In this document: piece after piece, positions 57,559 to 64,000 of the stretch | How positions within the stretch are numbered: the first letter of the stretch is position 1 | Layout of the letters: each line of letters opens with the position of its first letter | Assembly: GCF_030506305.1 (NCBI RefSeq) | Contig: NZ_CP119421.1 | Span: forward strand, 1,480,354-1,544,353 | Direction: 5' to 3' | Source of the DNA: Porifericola rhodea | GTDB lineage: Bacteria; Bacteroidota; Bacteroidia; Cytophagales; Cyclobacteriaceae | DNA length: 64,000 nt | The notes under the pieces: generated by a model | Databases searched by the model: none | Told to the model about the DNA's origin: nothing | Seen by the model: the letters and a program-made list of their open reading frames with translations, nothing else | Program-made: the position numbers and the translations under genes

Positions 57559-58065
57559 TTAAGAAGGATCTACTAAAAATAATGGCTGATCAAACTCTAC
57601 AGGAGAAGCATCATCTACCAACACTTTTACGATCGTTCCAGATACCTCTGCTTCAATTTCATTAAAAAGCTTCATGGCTTCCACTATGCATACGGTTTGC
57701 CCAGCGCTGATTCTATCTCCTACTTCAATAAAAGGTGCAGATTCAGGATTAGCTGCTCTGTAGAAGGTCCCTATCATCGGAGACTTTACTGTAAGGTATT
57801 TGCTTTCATCGGCCTGACCGGCATCACTTGCAGCAGGCTTCTCTTCCTGAGCTTTCTCAGTAGGGAAATATGCTGGCGTTGATGCTACTAGCCCGGTAGA
57901 ATCGTGTGGCATAGAGGAGCCTGGCGTAGTAATGATATTTTGCCGTATTTTTGCCGCAGCGTTTTTCTTTACTTTCAGTTTGATCTCTCCTGTTTCAATA
58001 TTTACTTCATCTAGCCCGGACTTTGAAATAAACTCTAATAAGTCCTGAATTTCGCTTGCTTTCAT
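57559..58065 (-). CDS. accB: Acetyl-CoA carboxylase, biotin carboxyl carrier protein
   Basis: The 168-residue protein has an N-terminal structured helical part, a Pro/Ala-rich linker and a C-terminal biotinyl domain. The biotinyl lysine is in IVEAMKLFNEIEAEV (EAMK), and SPMIGTFYRAANPESAPF marks the start of the domain. It carries carboxybiotin between AccC and the carboxyltransferase. It lies 6 bases after efp and 60 bases before the chosen accC start, in the standard order accB-accC. Confidence 0.95.
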   Translation of the reverse strand: MKASEIQDLLEFISKSGLDEVNIETGEIKLKVKKNAAAKIRQNIITTPGSSMPHDSTGLVASTPAYFPTEKAQEEKPAASDAGQADESKYLTVKSPMIGTFYRAANPESAPFIEVGDRISAGQTVCIVEAMKLFNEIEAEVSGTIVKVLVDDASPVEFDQPLFLVDPS

Positions 58066-58071
58066 GATAGG

Positions 58072-58635
58072 TTATTTTACGCGTTCAGAATACGACTTAG
58101 TTCTGGTATCTACTTTAATTTTTTCGTCTTGATCAATAAACAAAGGCACCTGAATAATTGCACCTGTATCCAGCGTAGCTGGTTTAGTAGCATTAGTCGC
58201 GGTATCTCCCTTAAGGCCTGGTTCAGTATATGTTACTGTAAGTTCTACAAAAGGAGGCAGTTCGGCACCCAATATTTCGCCAGTTTCATCATGAACAATT
58301 ACGTCAATAGCTTGCCCATCTGTTAGAAACTCAGGAGCATTTATTTGTTCTTCAGCTACGACTAGCTGTTCAAAGGTGTTGCTATCCATCATATGGTAGC
58401 CGAGGTCATCTTTGTACAGGAACTGGTGAGGACGTCGCTCAATACGGGCTGTAGTTATTTTAACTCCCGCATTAAAGGTGTTCTCTACTACTTTTCCGCT
58501 TTTAAGGCTTTTAAGCTTTGTTCTAACAAAGGCTCCACCTTTTCCAGGCTTTACATGCTGAAACTCAACAATGGTATACAGATCGTTGTTATGAACTATG
58601 CAAAGTCCGTTTCTAAAATCTGCGGTAGTTGCCAT
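58072..58635 (-). CDS. efp: Translation elongation factor P
   Basis: The 187-residue protein begins MATTADFRNGLCIVHNNDLYTIVEFQ and has the tip loop HVKPGKGGAFVRTKLKSL; the tip lysine at residue 32 is the usual modification site. The C-terminal end VDTRTKSYSERVK is the standard OB-fold tail. EF-P relieves ribosome stalling at proline runs. In this operon it sits between fabH and accB. The lysine modification enzyme is not in the window. Confidence 0.97.
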   Translation of the reverse strand: MATTADFRNGLCIVHNNDLYTIVEFQHVKPGKGGAFVRTKLKSLKSGKVVENTFNAGVKITTARIERRPHQFLYKDDLGYHMMDSNTFEQLVVAEEQINAPEFLTDGQAIDVIVHDETGEILGAELPPFVELTVTYTEPGLKGDTATNATKPATLDTGAIIQVPLFIDQDEKIKVDTRTKSYSERVK

Positions 58636-58663
58636 ATATGTTACTTAGTTTAGTATGTCTACT

Positions 58664-59665
58664 TTATTGGGCATCGTAGCCCCACTTCAGATAAGTTGCT
58701 CCCCAGGTAAACCCTCCTCCAAATGCTGCCAAAATCAGGTTATCTCCTTTTTTAAGCTGAGATTCATAATCCCATAGACAGAGAGGTATAGTAGCACTGG
58801 TAGTATTACCGTATTTATGAATATTAATCATGATACGATCTTCACCCACGCCCATTCTGTTAGCTGTAGCATCTATAATTCTACGATTAGCCTGGTGGGG
58901 TACTAACCATTTAATATCCTCAGAAGTTAGATTATTATTCTGCATAATCTTGGCCGCCACATCTGACATATGCTTTACCGCATATTTAAATACAGTAGCT
59001 CCTTCCTGATACACAAAATGTTCACGGGCAGTAACTGACTCAATAGTAGCAGGCCTTCTGCTGCCTCCAGCTTTTAGGTGAAGGTAAGGGGCCCCACTAC
59101 CATCTGACTGTAGCACAGAATCCATCACACCATAGGCTTCTTCTGTAGGCTCCAGCATTACTGCTGCTGCACCATCACCAAAGATGATACATGTAGTACG
59201 GTCCTGGTAGTCTATGATTGAAGACATTTTATCTGCTCCTACTACTACTACTTTTTTATATGTGCCTGATGCTATAAACTGGGCTCCCGTAGTAAGGGCA
59301 TATAAAAACCCGGAGCATGCAGCCTGAAGGTCGTACCCAAACGCATTTTTAGCACCAATATGATCCCCTACCAAATTGGCAGTAGCAGGAAAAATCATAT
59401 CAGGTGTGGTAGTAGCGCATATGATCAGGTCTATATCTTCAGGATTGGTATTTGTTTTTTCTATCAGCTGCTCTACCGCCTTGTTGGCCATTACTGAGGT
59501 GCCCTGGTCTTTACCACGAAGAATTCTTCTTTCTTTAATCCCGGTACGGGTAGTAATCCATTCGTCATTGGTATCCACCATGGTTTCCAACTCTTTGTTG
59601 GTCAATACATACTCTGGTACATAACCACCGACTCCTGTGATAACAGCTCTTAACTTATTACTCAT
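58664..59665 (-). CDS. fabH: 3-oxoacyl-ACP synthase III (beta-ketoacyl-ACP synthase III)
   Basis: The 333-residue enzyme has the active-site Cys in [12 protein letters not shown], His in [12 protein letters not shown] and Asn in [13 protein letters not shown], the Cys-His-Asn triad of FabH. The N-terminal [16 protein letters not shown] is typical. It condenses acetyl-CoA (or branched primers) with malonyl-ACP to start fatty-acid synthesis. It follows plsX by 32 bases and precedes efp by 28 bases. Confidence 0.97.
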   Translation of the reverse strand: MSNKLRAVITGVGGYVPEYVLTNKELETMVDTNDEWITTRTGIKERRILRGKDQGTSVMANKAVEQLIEKTNTNPEDIDLIICATTTPDMIFPATANLVGDHIGAKNAFGYDLQAACSGFLYALTTGAQFIASGTYKKVVVVGADKMSSIIDYQDRTTCIIFGDGAAAVMLEPTEEAYGVMDSVLQSDGSGAPYLHLKAGGSRRPATIESVTAREHFVYQEGATVFKYAVKHMSDVAAKIMQNNNLTSEDIKWLVPHQANRRIIDATANRMGVGEDRIMINIHKYGNTTSATIPLCLWDYESQLKKGDNLILAAFGGGFTWGATYLKWGYDAQ

Positions 59666-59697
59666 GTAATTGAGGATTTTGTTCTGGCAACACTTAT

Positions 59698-60639
59698 TTA
59701 TTTGCCAAATGCATCACGAATTTTAAGATGCAAGTTTGTTTCGGCCATCTTGATTGACTGAAGCAGCATATTTTTGATAGCCAGGCCACTAGATACGCCA
59801 TGACCAATTACTACGTTACCATTGACGCCCAATATAGGGCTACCGCCTATAGCTTCATAATTCAATTGGTCAAAAAATGGATCTGTAAAGCCTCTTTTTT
59901 CCAGTAGATGATATACAGACTCGGCCATTTTAAGGACAACATTACCTGTAAAGCCATTACAAACCATCACATCTGATTTGTCGCTAAAAATATCTCTACC
60001 TTCTATATTACCCACAAAGTTAATGCGGGAATCATTTTTAAAAAGTTGATAAGCAGCCTGAGTGACCACAGTACCTTTTTGCTCTTCTTCACCCAGATTA
60101 ATAAGGGCTACTTTAGGCTTTTCTATACCGTGTACATACTCACTGTAGATTGCACCTAACTCACCGAACTGAAGCAGCATATCAGGTTTACAATCTGCAT
60201 TAGCACCAACATCCAGAATCAGACCCTTGCTGCCGTTTTCACGGGGAGCAGCACTGGCTAATGCCGGCCTGATGATACCCTCACAAGGCTTGATGGTGAA
60301 CATGGCACCCACATGCATAGCTCCGGTATTACCAGCACTACAAAATGCTTGCACATCACCTTTTGCCAACAGATGAAACCCAACTCCTATACTGGAATTC
60401 TGCTTTTGAGTAAATGCTTTGGTGGGATGCTCATGCATGCCGATCACTTCTTCGGCATGAATGATCTCAATAGCACTTGAGTTGATTTCTCGTTTGGCTA
60501 ATTGTTCCTCAATTTCCCCTTGCCTTCCGATGAGCACTATCTGATGCTCATCAGCAAGGTTATCTAGAAGGAGCTGAACTCCTTCTATGTTAGCCTCGGG
60601 AGCAAAATCGCCTCCCATCGCATCCAGCGCAATCTTCAT
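59698..60639 (-). CDS. plsX: Phosphate acyltransferase
   Basis: The 313-residue protein begins [20 protein letters not shown] and contains [18 protein letters not shown] and [15 protein letters not shown], the PlsX signatures. It makes acyl-phosphate from acyl-ACP for phospholipid synthesis. It follows rpmF by 3 bases and belongs to the rpmF-plsX-fabH run common in many bacteria. Confidence 0.97.
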   Translation of the reverse strand: MKIALDAMGGDFAPEANIEGVQLLLDNLADEHQIVLIGRQGEIEEQLAKREINSSAIEIIHAEEVIGMHEHPTKAFTQKQNSSIGVGFHLLAKGDVQAFCSAGNTGAMHVGAMFTIKPCEGIIRPALASAAPRENGSKGLILDVGANADCKPDMLLQFGELGAIYSEYVHGIEKPKVALINLGEEEQKGTVVTQAAYQLFKNDSRINFVGNIEGRDIFSDKSDVMVCNGFTGNVVLKMAESVYHLLEKRGFTDPFFDQLNYEAIGGSPILGVNGNVVIGHGVSSGLAIKNMLLQSIKMAETNLHLKIRDAFGK

Positions 60640-60642
60640 AAA

Positions 60643-60834
60643 TTAGGCTACCTCTTCTTTTTCCATTACTACCTGCCCTTTGTAGTAGAGCTTACCTTCG
60701 TACCAGTGTGCACGGTGATAAAGGTGAGGCTCCCCTGTAGTTGGGCATGTAGCAATAGTTCTTGGCGTAGCCTTGTGATGCGATCTTCTCTTGTCTCTTC
60801 TTGCTTTAGATGTTTTTCGCTTGGGATGTGCCAT
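60643..60834 (-). CDS. rpmF: 50S ribosomal protein L32 (zinc-free form)
   Basis: The 63-residue basic protein begins [20 protein letters not shown], the L32 N-terminus. The usual CxxC...CxxC zinc ribbon is reduced to [18 protein letters not shown] with one cysteine, so zinc binding is lost. Short C-minus forms of this kind occur in other bacteria. It is 6 bases after the yceD gene and 3 bases before plsX. Confidence 0.95.
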   Translation of the reverse strand: MAHPKRKTSKARRDKRRSHHKATPRTIATCPTTGEPHLYHRAHWYEGKLYYKGQVVMEKEEVA

Positions 60835-60840
60835 TTTTAT

Positions 60841-61404
60841 CTAGTTTAAATTTTTCAAGTTTTTTAATACATTCCATCTAGGATCAACGTTATCATCGTT
60901 CTTTTCATCCTTTTTCTCTTCTGAGTCTTTAGCTGTAGATGAGGAAAAAATAATTTCGCCATCCACTAAAGGATCTTCTTCTTCGGCATATCTAGGATGA
61001 ACTTTACGCATAGGTACTGATAGACCTATAAACTCATATATGTTTTGAGCAACATTAATCTTTTGCGTATTCGCGGTAATTATGATAATTTCGTCCGACA
61101 ATTCCTGTTCTTCCTCACCATATTGATATAGAACTTTCTCGTGGATACTAATCGGGTAGTCAAATTTCTCGAGACTGCGATCACATTCCAGCTCAATTTC
61201 TCCTTTTATATCAAATATGACGGTAATCAGGTTCTCCTGTTTATCGAAAGTTACTTCGGCATTTAGCTTACCTGTTTTTACCAGGCTGTTTTCAAAATTA
61301 TCGAAGAAACTTTTATCTATCTGATATTGATATTTATACTGCTTATTCGCTAACTTATAAATATCGATATCGAAATGTGCTAAATTCTTCACGTCACCCC
61401 ACAT
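60841..61404 (-). CDS. YceD/DUF177 family protein
   Basis: The 187-residue protein with conserved acidic and aromatic blocks (FDIKGEIELECDRSLEKFDYPI, a Cys-containing beta region) and a Lys/Glu-rich C-terminus (VDPRWNVLKNLKNL) matches the DUF177/YceD family, almost always encoded before rpmF. Its role is proposed in 23S rRNA processing or ribosome assembly. Start: the ATG at 61404 leaves only an 8-base leader after the predicted promoter. A GTG at 61392 (VKNLAHFDIDIYKL) would give a leader of 20 bases and is an alternative. Confidence 0.9.
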   Translation of the reverse strand: MWGDVKNLAHFDIDIYKLANKQYKYQYQIDKSFFDNFENSLVKTGKLNAEVTFDKQENLITVIFDIKGEIELECDRSLEKFDYPISIHEKVLYQYGEEEQELSDEIIIITANTQKINVAQNIYEFIGLSVPMRKVHPRYAEEEDPLVDGEIIFSSSTAKDSEEKKDEKNDDNVDPRWNVLKNLKNLN

Positions 61405-61418
61405 TTTCTTTAAGTCTG

Positions 61419-61426
61419 CAAAGTTA
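61419..61426 (-). promoter_or_regulatory. Predicted -7 box of the yceD-rpmF-plsX-fabH-efp-accBC operon
   Basis: The minus strand reads TAACTTTG, matching TAnnTTTG, 15 bases before the ATG at 61404. No clear -33 TTG at 17-21 bases is seen. It fits the only gap upstream of a seven-gene operon, and the next gene (61620) is divergent. Confidence 0.4.
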
Positions 61427-61619
61427 AGGATATAATTTCAATATTTAAAAGATATATCACTAATAAGGTAATTCACTTTTTGATAGTTCTATTATTATTG
61501 TAATAAATTATTACATAGAAAAATAATTAACTCCTGATGTACATAACGAAAAGTATGGCATGTTTTTGAAATATTTTTTCTAAAACTTTGTTACTAGTGT
61601 GTCGAATCAGGATAATCTT

Positions 61620-62834
61620 ATGAAATACTATATATATACAGCGGTAGTAAGTATTCTTTGTCTCTATGCTTTACCTCAGCAGACCTTTGCGCAGATAGCG
61701 CAAGCCCAGATGGCAGATCAGCAGGTAGGTAAAAAGAAGCCTCTTTTGCTGGATATGAATGTACAGATTGAGGCCACCCAAGCCGTAAATGACATGTACA
61801 ACTTCAAATTTGCGCGGGCTGAGCAACAGTTTCGTTGGATTAAGCAGAAATATAATACACATCCGCTACCATACTTCTTACTTGGGCTTAGCGAGTGGTG
61901 GAAGATTGTGCCCGATGTAGAAGAGACCCGTTATGATAAGAAGTTTATAGCCTATATGGATACGGCTATATATTTTGCCGAACGAATGTTTAAGCAGGAT
62001 GAGGAAGACCCTGAAGCGGCTTTCTTTTTAGCGGCTGCACATGCTTTTCAGGGTAGGCTTTACTCTGAGCGTAAAGATTGGGGTAAAGCTACCGTAGCGG
62101 GTAAAAACTCTTTGAACTATCTGGAAATCTGTAAGGGTAAAGAAGATTTTAGTCCTGAGCTTCTATTTGGTGATGCTCTTTACAATTATTACGCAGAGTG
62201 GGTACCTGAGAACTACCCTATACTTAAACCAGTATTAATGTTTTTTCCTGATGGTGATAAAGACCTTGGTATCAAACAGCTCAAGACAGTTGCAAACAAT
62301 GCATTTTATACACGTACCGAAGCACAGTTTTTTTTAATGCGTATTTTAACGGCTGAAGGCTCAGACCCTAGTGAAGCATATCGTATTTCTAATTACCTGC
62401 ACCATACTTTTCCCGATAATCCTTACTTTCATCGTTACTATGCTCGACAGTTGTATAGTAGGGGTAAACAAAACGAAGCTGAAAAAGAGTCTTTGGAAAT
62501 TCTGGCACGTATAGACAGCAGCATGACGGGTTATGAAGCTACCAGCGGAAGGTATGCCAGTTTCTTTCTTGGGCAGATCTATGAAATGAAGGGGCAGCTT
62601 GACCTCTCTCAGCATTACTACGAGCGTACTGTAGAGTTCGCTAAAGCGTCAAATGCTACTGATTCGGGTTATTTCCTTTATGCTCTTCTAAATTTGGGAG
62701 AAATTGCGCAAGCGAAAGATGAAGACAAGCTGGCAAAAGATTACTATAAAGAGGTTAAGAAGTTAGCCAAAAGAAACACAAGGGTACATGAGAAAGCTCG
62801 TGAAAACTTAAAATCTATTCGCAAAAGTAGTTAA
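61620..62834 (+). CDS. Tetratricopeptide-repeat protein, exported
   Basis: I take the ATG at 61620 (MKYYIYTAVVSILCLYALPQQ), with a signal peptide cut near TFAQ; a GTG start 21 bases earlier also opens the frame. The 404 residues include about six TPR-like helical pairs, for example VNDMYNFKFARAEQQFRWIK, RYASFFLGQIYEMKGQLDLSQHYYERTVEFA and DKLAKDYYKEVKKLAK. Such periplasmic TPR proteins assemble protein complexes. The partner is unknown. Its stop overlaps the convergent SGNH gene's stop by 4 bases. Confidence 0.75.
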   Translation: MKYYIYTAVVSILCLYALPQQTFAQIAQAQMADQQVGKKKPLLLDMNVQIEATQAVNDMYNFKFARAEQQFRWIKQKYNTHPLPYFLLGLSEWWKIVPDVEETRYDKKFIAYMDTAIYFAERMFKQDEEDPEAAFFLAAAHAFQGRLYSERKDWGKATVAGKNSLNYLEICKGKEDFSPELLFGDALYNYYAEWVPENYPILKPVLMFFPDGDKDLGIKQLKTVANNAFYTRTEAQFFLMRILTAEGSDPSEAYRISNYLHHTFPDNPYFHRYYARQLYSRGKQNEAEKESLEILARIDSSMTGYEATSGRYASFFLGQIYEMKGQLDLSQHYYERTVEFAKASNATDSGYFLYALLNLGEIAQAKDEDKLAKDYYKEVKKLAKRNTRVHEKARENLKSIRKSS

Positions 62835-63598
62835 TCACTTGTATTGAGCATTTCTTCTTTCAGGTAAGGAGCGATGCCTAGTTGTAAGCGCTTGATTTCC
62901 TGAGCTACCAGTTTAGATAATAACAACGCGCCCTGTTCCTGAAAATGAGTATTATCTTCTACTCTCTCAGGATACTTTGCAGACTCTCCAGCAGAAAGCC
63001 ATAAAAATATATCTTTGGTTTTATCAACCCCCAACTCTCTGAATTTCTGGCAGCTCAGTTTATGCAAATCTATTAAAGGCACATTTTCCCTTTCTGCTAG
63101 CACTCTCATTGCCACAGGGTATTGTCCCATTGTAACTTGAAAATTACCATCTTTGTCAAAACGCCTTCTACACATAGGTGTAATTAACACAGGCTTTGCT
63201 CCTTTTTCCCGCGTCTGAACTATTAAGGTATGTAAATTATCTGTATATGCTCCAAAGGGTGGAGCATACAAATGCTCTTTGCTTTCTACCATGTCATTGT
63301 GACCAAACTGAATGAAAACAAAGTCTCCCTTTTTTAAATTGTTATAGACCTTTTCCCAGAGACCTTCTTCAATATAGCTTTTTGTACTTCTACCAGACAC
63401 AGCTTCGTTATTAACTCTGACTTTATCAGTTTTAAAAGAGGTATGAAAAACCTGTCCCCATCCCATTCTCGGATAATAATTATCAGGATACGTAGACATA
63501 GTAGAATCGCCAATGAGATAAATATCTACTAGGGTTTGCTGTTTTTGAGCGTAAACAAATAGCAAAGCTGTAAAAAAAAATGAAAATACCTTTATCAT
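62831..63598 (-). CDS. SGNH-type acetylesterase (rhamnogalacturonan acetylesterase-like)
   Basis: The 255-residue secreted protein has a signal peptide (cut near VYAQKQ). SGNH blocks are IYLIGDSTMSTYP (nucleophile Ser), NNEAVSGRSTKSYI (Gly block), IQFGHNDMVES (Asn block) and DNTHFQEQGA (Asp-His). The sequence fits carbohydrate esterase family 12, which removes acetyl groups from pectic or other polysaccharides. The start overlaps the upstream gene's stop as ATGA, so they are coupled. Confidence 0.87.
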   Translation of the reverse strand: MIKVFSFFFTALLFVYAQKQQTLVDIYLIGDSTMSTYPDNYYPRMGWGQVFHTSFKTDKVRVNNEAVSGRSTKSYIEEGLWEKVYNNLKKGDFVFIQFGHNDMVESKEHLYAPPFGAYTDNLHTLIVQTREKGAKPVLITPMCRRRFDKDGNFQVTMGQYPVAMRVLAERENVPLIDLHKLSCQKFRELGVDKTKDIFLWLSAGESAKYPERVEDNTHFQEQGALLLSKLVAQEIKRLQLGIAPYLKEEMLNTSD

Positions 63599-64000
63599 TG
63601 CTGTATTCGGGATTTAAACCCTAGACTAGCCCTGGGGAAATAGACCTTTTCACGTAGGGCTTTGCTTAAATATTCTCCTACAGCTTTGTGTGCCGCATAA
63701 TTCCAATGACCTTTAGTATTGGTTACTGGCCAGTAGCGAGGATCTATACCTAATTGATCTTTTAGTGTTGTAAGAGTATCAGCCAAATGTATACTAACAA
63801 TGTTGTTTTGACTTAGACTCTGTTCCAGATGTAGCGGGTATGATACGCTGTCTTTGTTTACAATGATTACATTGTTTTGTATATCAAGCTCAGCTAATAT
63901 TGCATTGGCGACCTCAGGAAGGGCTTCTTGTACTTTTGTTTCCGGAGACTTATGAATTTCTTTTTGATGAAAGCGCTGGTATAGCTTGCCTAACATTACC
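63595..64000 (-). CDS. SGNH/GDSL-like protein, C-terminal part (cut by window edge)
   Basis: The reading frame is open to the window end; the ATG at 63996 is internal or near-internal, with the frame continuing as GTA before it. The C-terminal segment has DPRYWPVTNTKGHWNYAAHKAVGEYL, where the Asp/Trp/His spacing resembles the terminal DxxH of SGNH hydrolases. The stop overlaps the next gene's ATG. It may be a second acetylesterase or an SGNH domain of a larger enzyme. Confidence 0.6.
   Translation of the reverse strand, partial: VMLGKLYQRFHQKEIHKSPETKVQEALPEVANAILAELDIQNNVIIVNKDSVSYPLHLEQSLSQNNIVSIHLADTLTTLKDQLGIDPRYWPVTNTKGHWNYAAHKAVGEYLSKALREKVYFPRASLGFKSRIQQ

Overview
The window looks like chromosomal DNA of a free-living member of the Bacteroidota, most likely a cytophagian (Cytophagales). 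The evidence is family content: a T9SS-type C-terminal sorting domain on a 2,442-residue surface protein, a TonB receptor with a partner DUF4249 lipoprotein, DUF3078, a YceD-RpmF-PlsX-FabH-EFP-AccB-AccC run, Bacteroidota-style -7 boxes (TAnnTTTG), and moderate GC. No rRNA, tRNA, CRISPR array, prophage or integrase was seen. Genes are densely packed and most look like core or lineage-typical functions.

Layout. 1-3.7 kb: start of lpdA (minus), a HAD nucleotidase, and a GMC oxidoreductase with its gluconate-dehydrogenase-subunit-3-like partner. 3.8-11.2 kb: the giant secreted LRR/Ig/FN3 protein. 11.2-17.2 kb (minus): TonB receptor, DUF4249 lipoprotein and an MG2/plug-like protein, translationally coupled. 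17.5-23 kb: AstE/AspA-like deacylase, membrane GAF protein, pruA, small lipoprotein. 23-26 kb: an unusual two-module protein with no clear family, then a REP-associated transposase (RAYT) with a C-terminal frameshift, flanked by palindromic repeats. 26-38 kb (minus): a secreted-protein cluster with two DUF1553(cytochrome)/DUF1501 pairs, a beta-propeller and a Gfo/Idh/MocA oxidoreductase. 38.1-39.8 kb: a probable restriction-modification pair (TaqI-like endonuclease candidate plus adenine methylase). 40-47.3 kb (minus): persulfide dioxygenase-rhodanese, thrC, thrB, fadN and its MarR regulator. 47.4-52.2 kb: O-methyltransferase, LysM lytic transglycosylase, response regulator, DUF3078 protein and a coiled-coil protein. 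52.2-56.1 kb: dnaX, nhaC and a 3'-5' exonuclease. 56.1-61.4 kb (minus): the fatty-acid/phospholipid initiation operon. 61.6-64 kb: a TPR protein and two SGNH-type hydrolases, the second cut by the window edge.

The most informative signals beyond ordinary annotation are: (1) an A10 tract inside dnaX where a one-base slip yields an immediate TGA just after the clamp-loader core, predicting a gamma-like short product; (2) two REP-type units of identical length (106 bp) bracketing a RAYT gene whose conserved C-terminus continues in another frame; (3) the tandemly duplicated cytochrome/DUF1501 pairs; (4) several clean palindromes placed like operators in front of marR-fadN, the persulfide dioxygenase, thrB and the Gfo/Idh/MocA gene; and (5) a TaqI-like endonuclease candidate next to a methylase of a different class. 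I did not find a single large undescribed system; the best candidates for new biology are the REP/RAYT locus, the orphan 620-residue protein and the duplicated cytochrome cluster.
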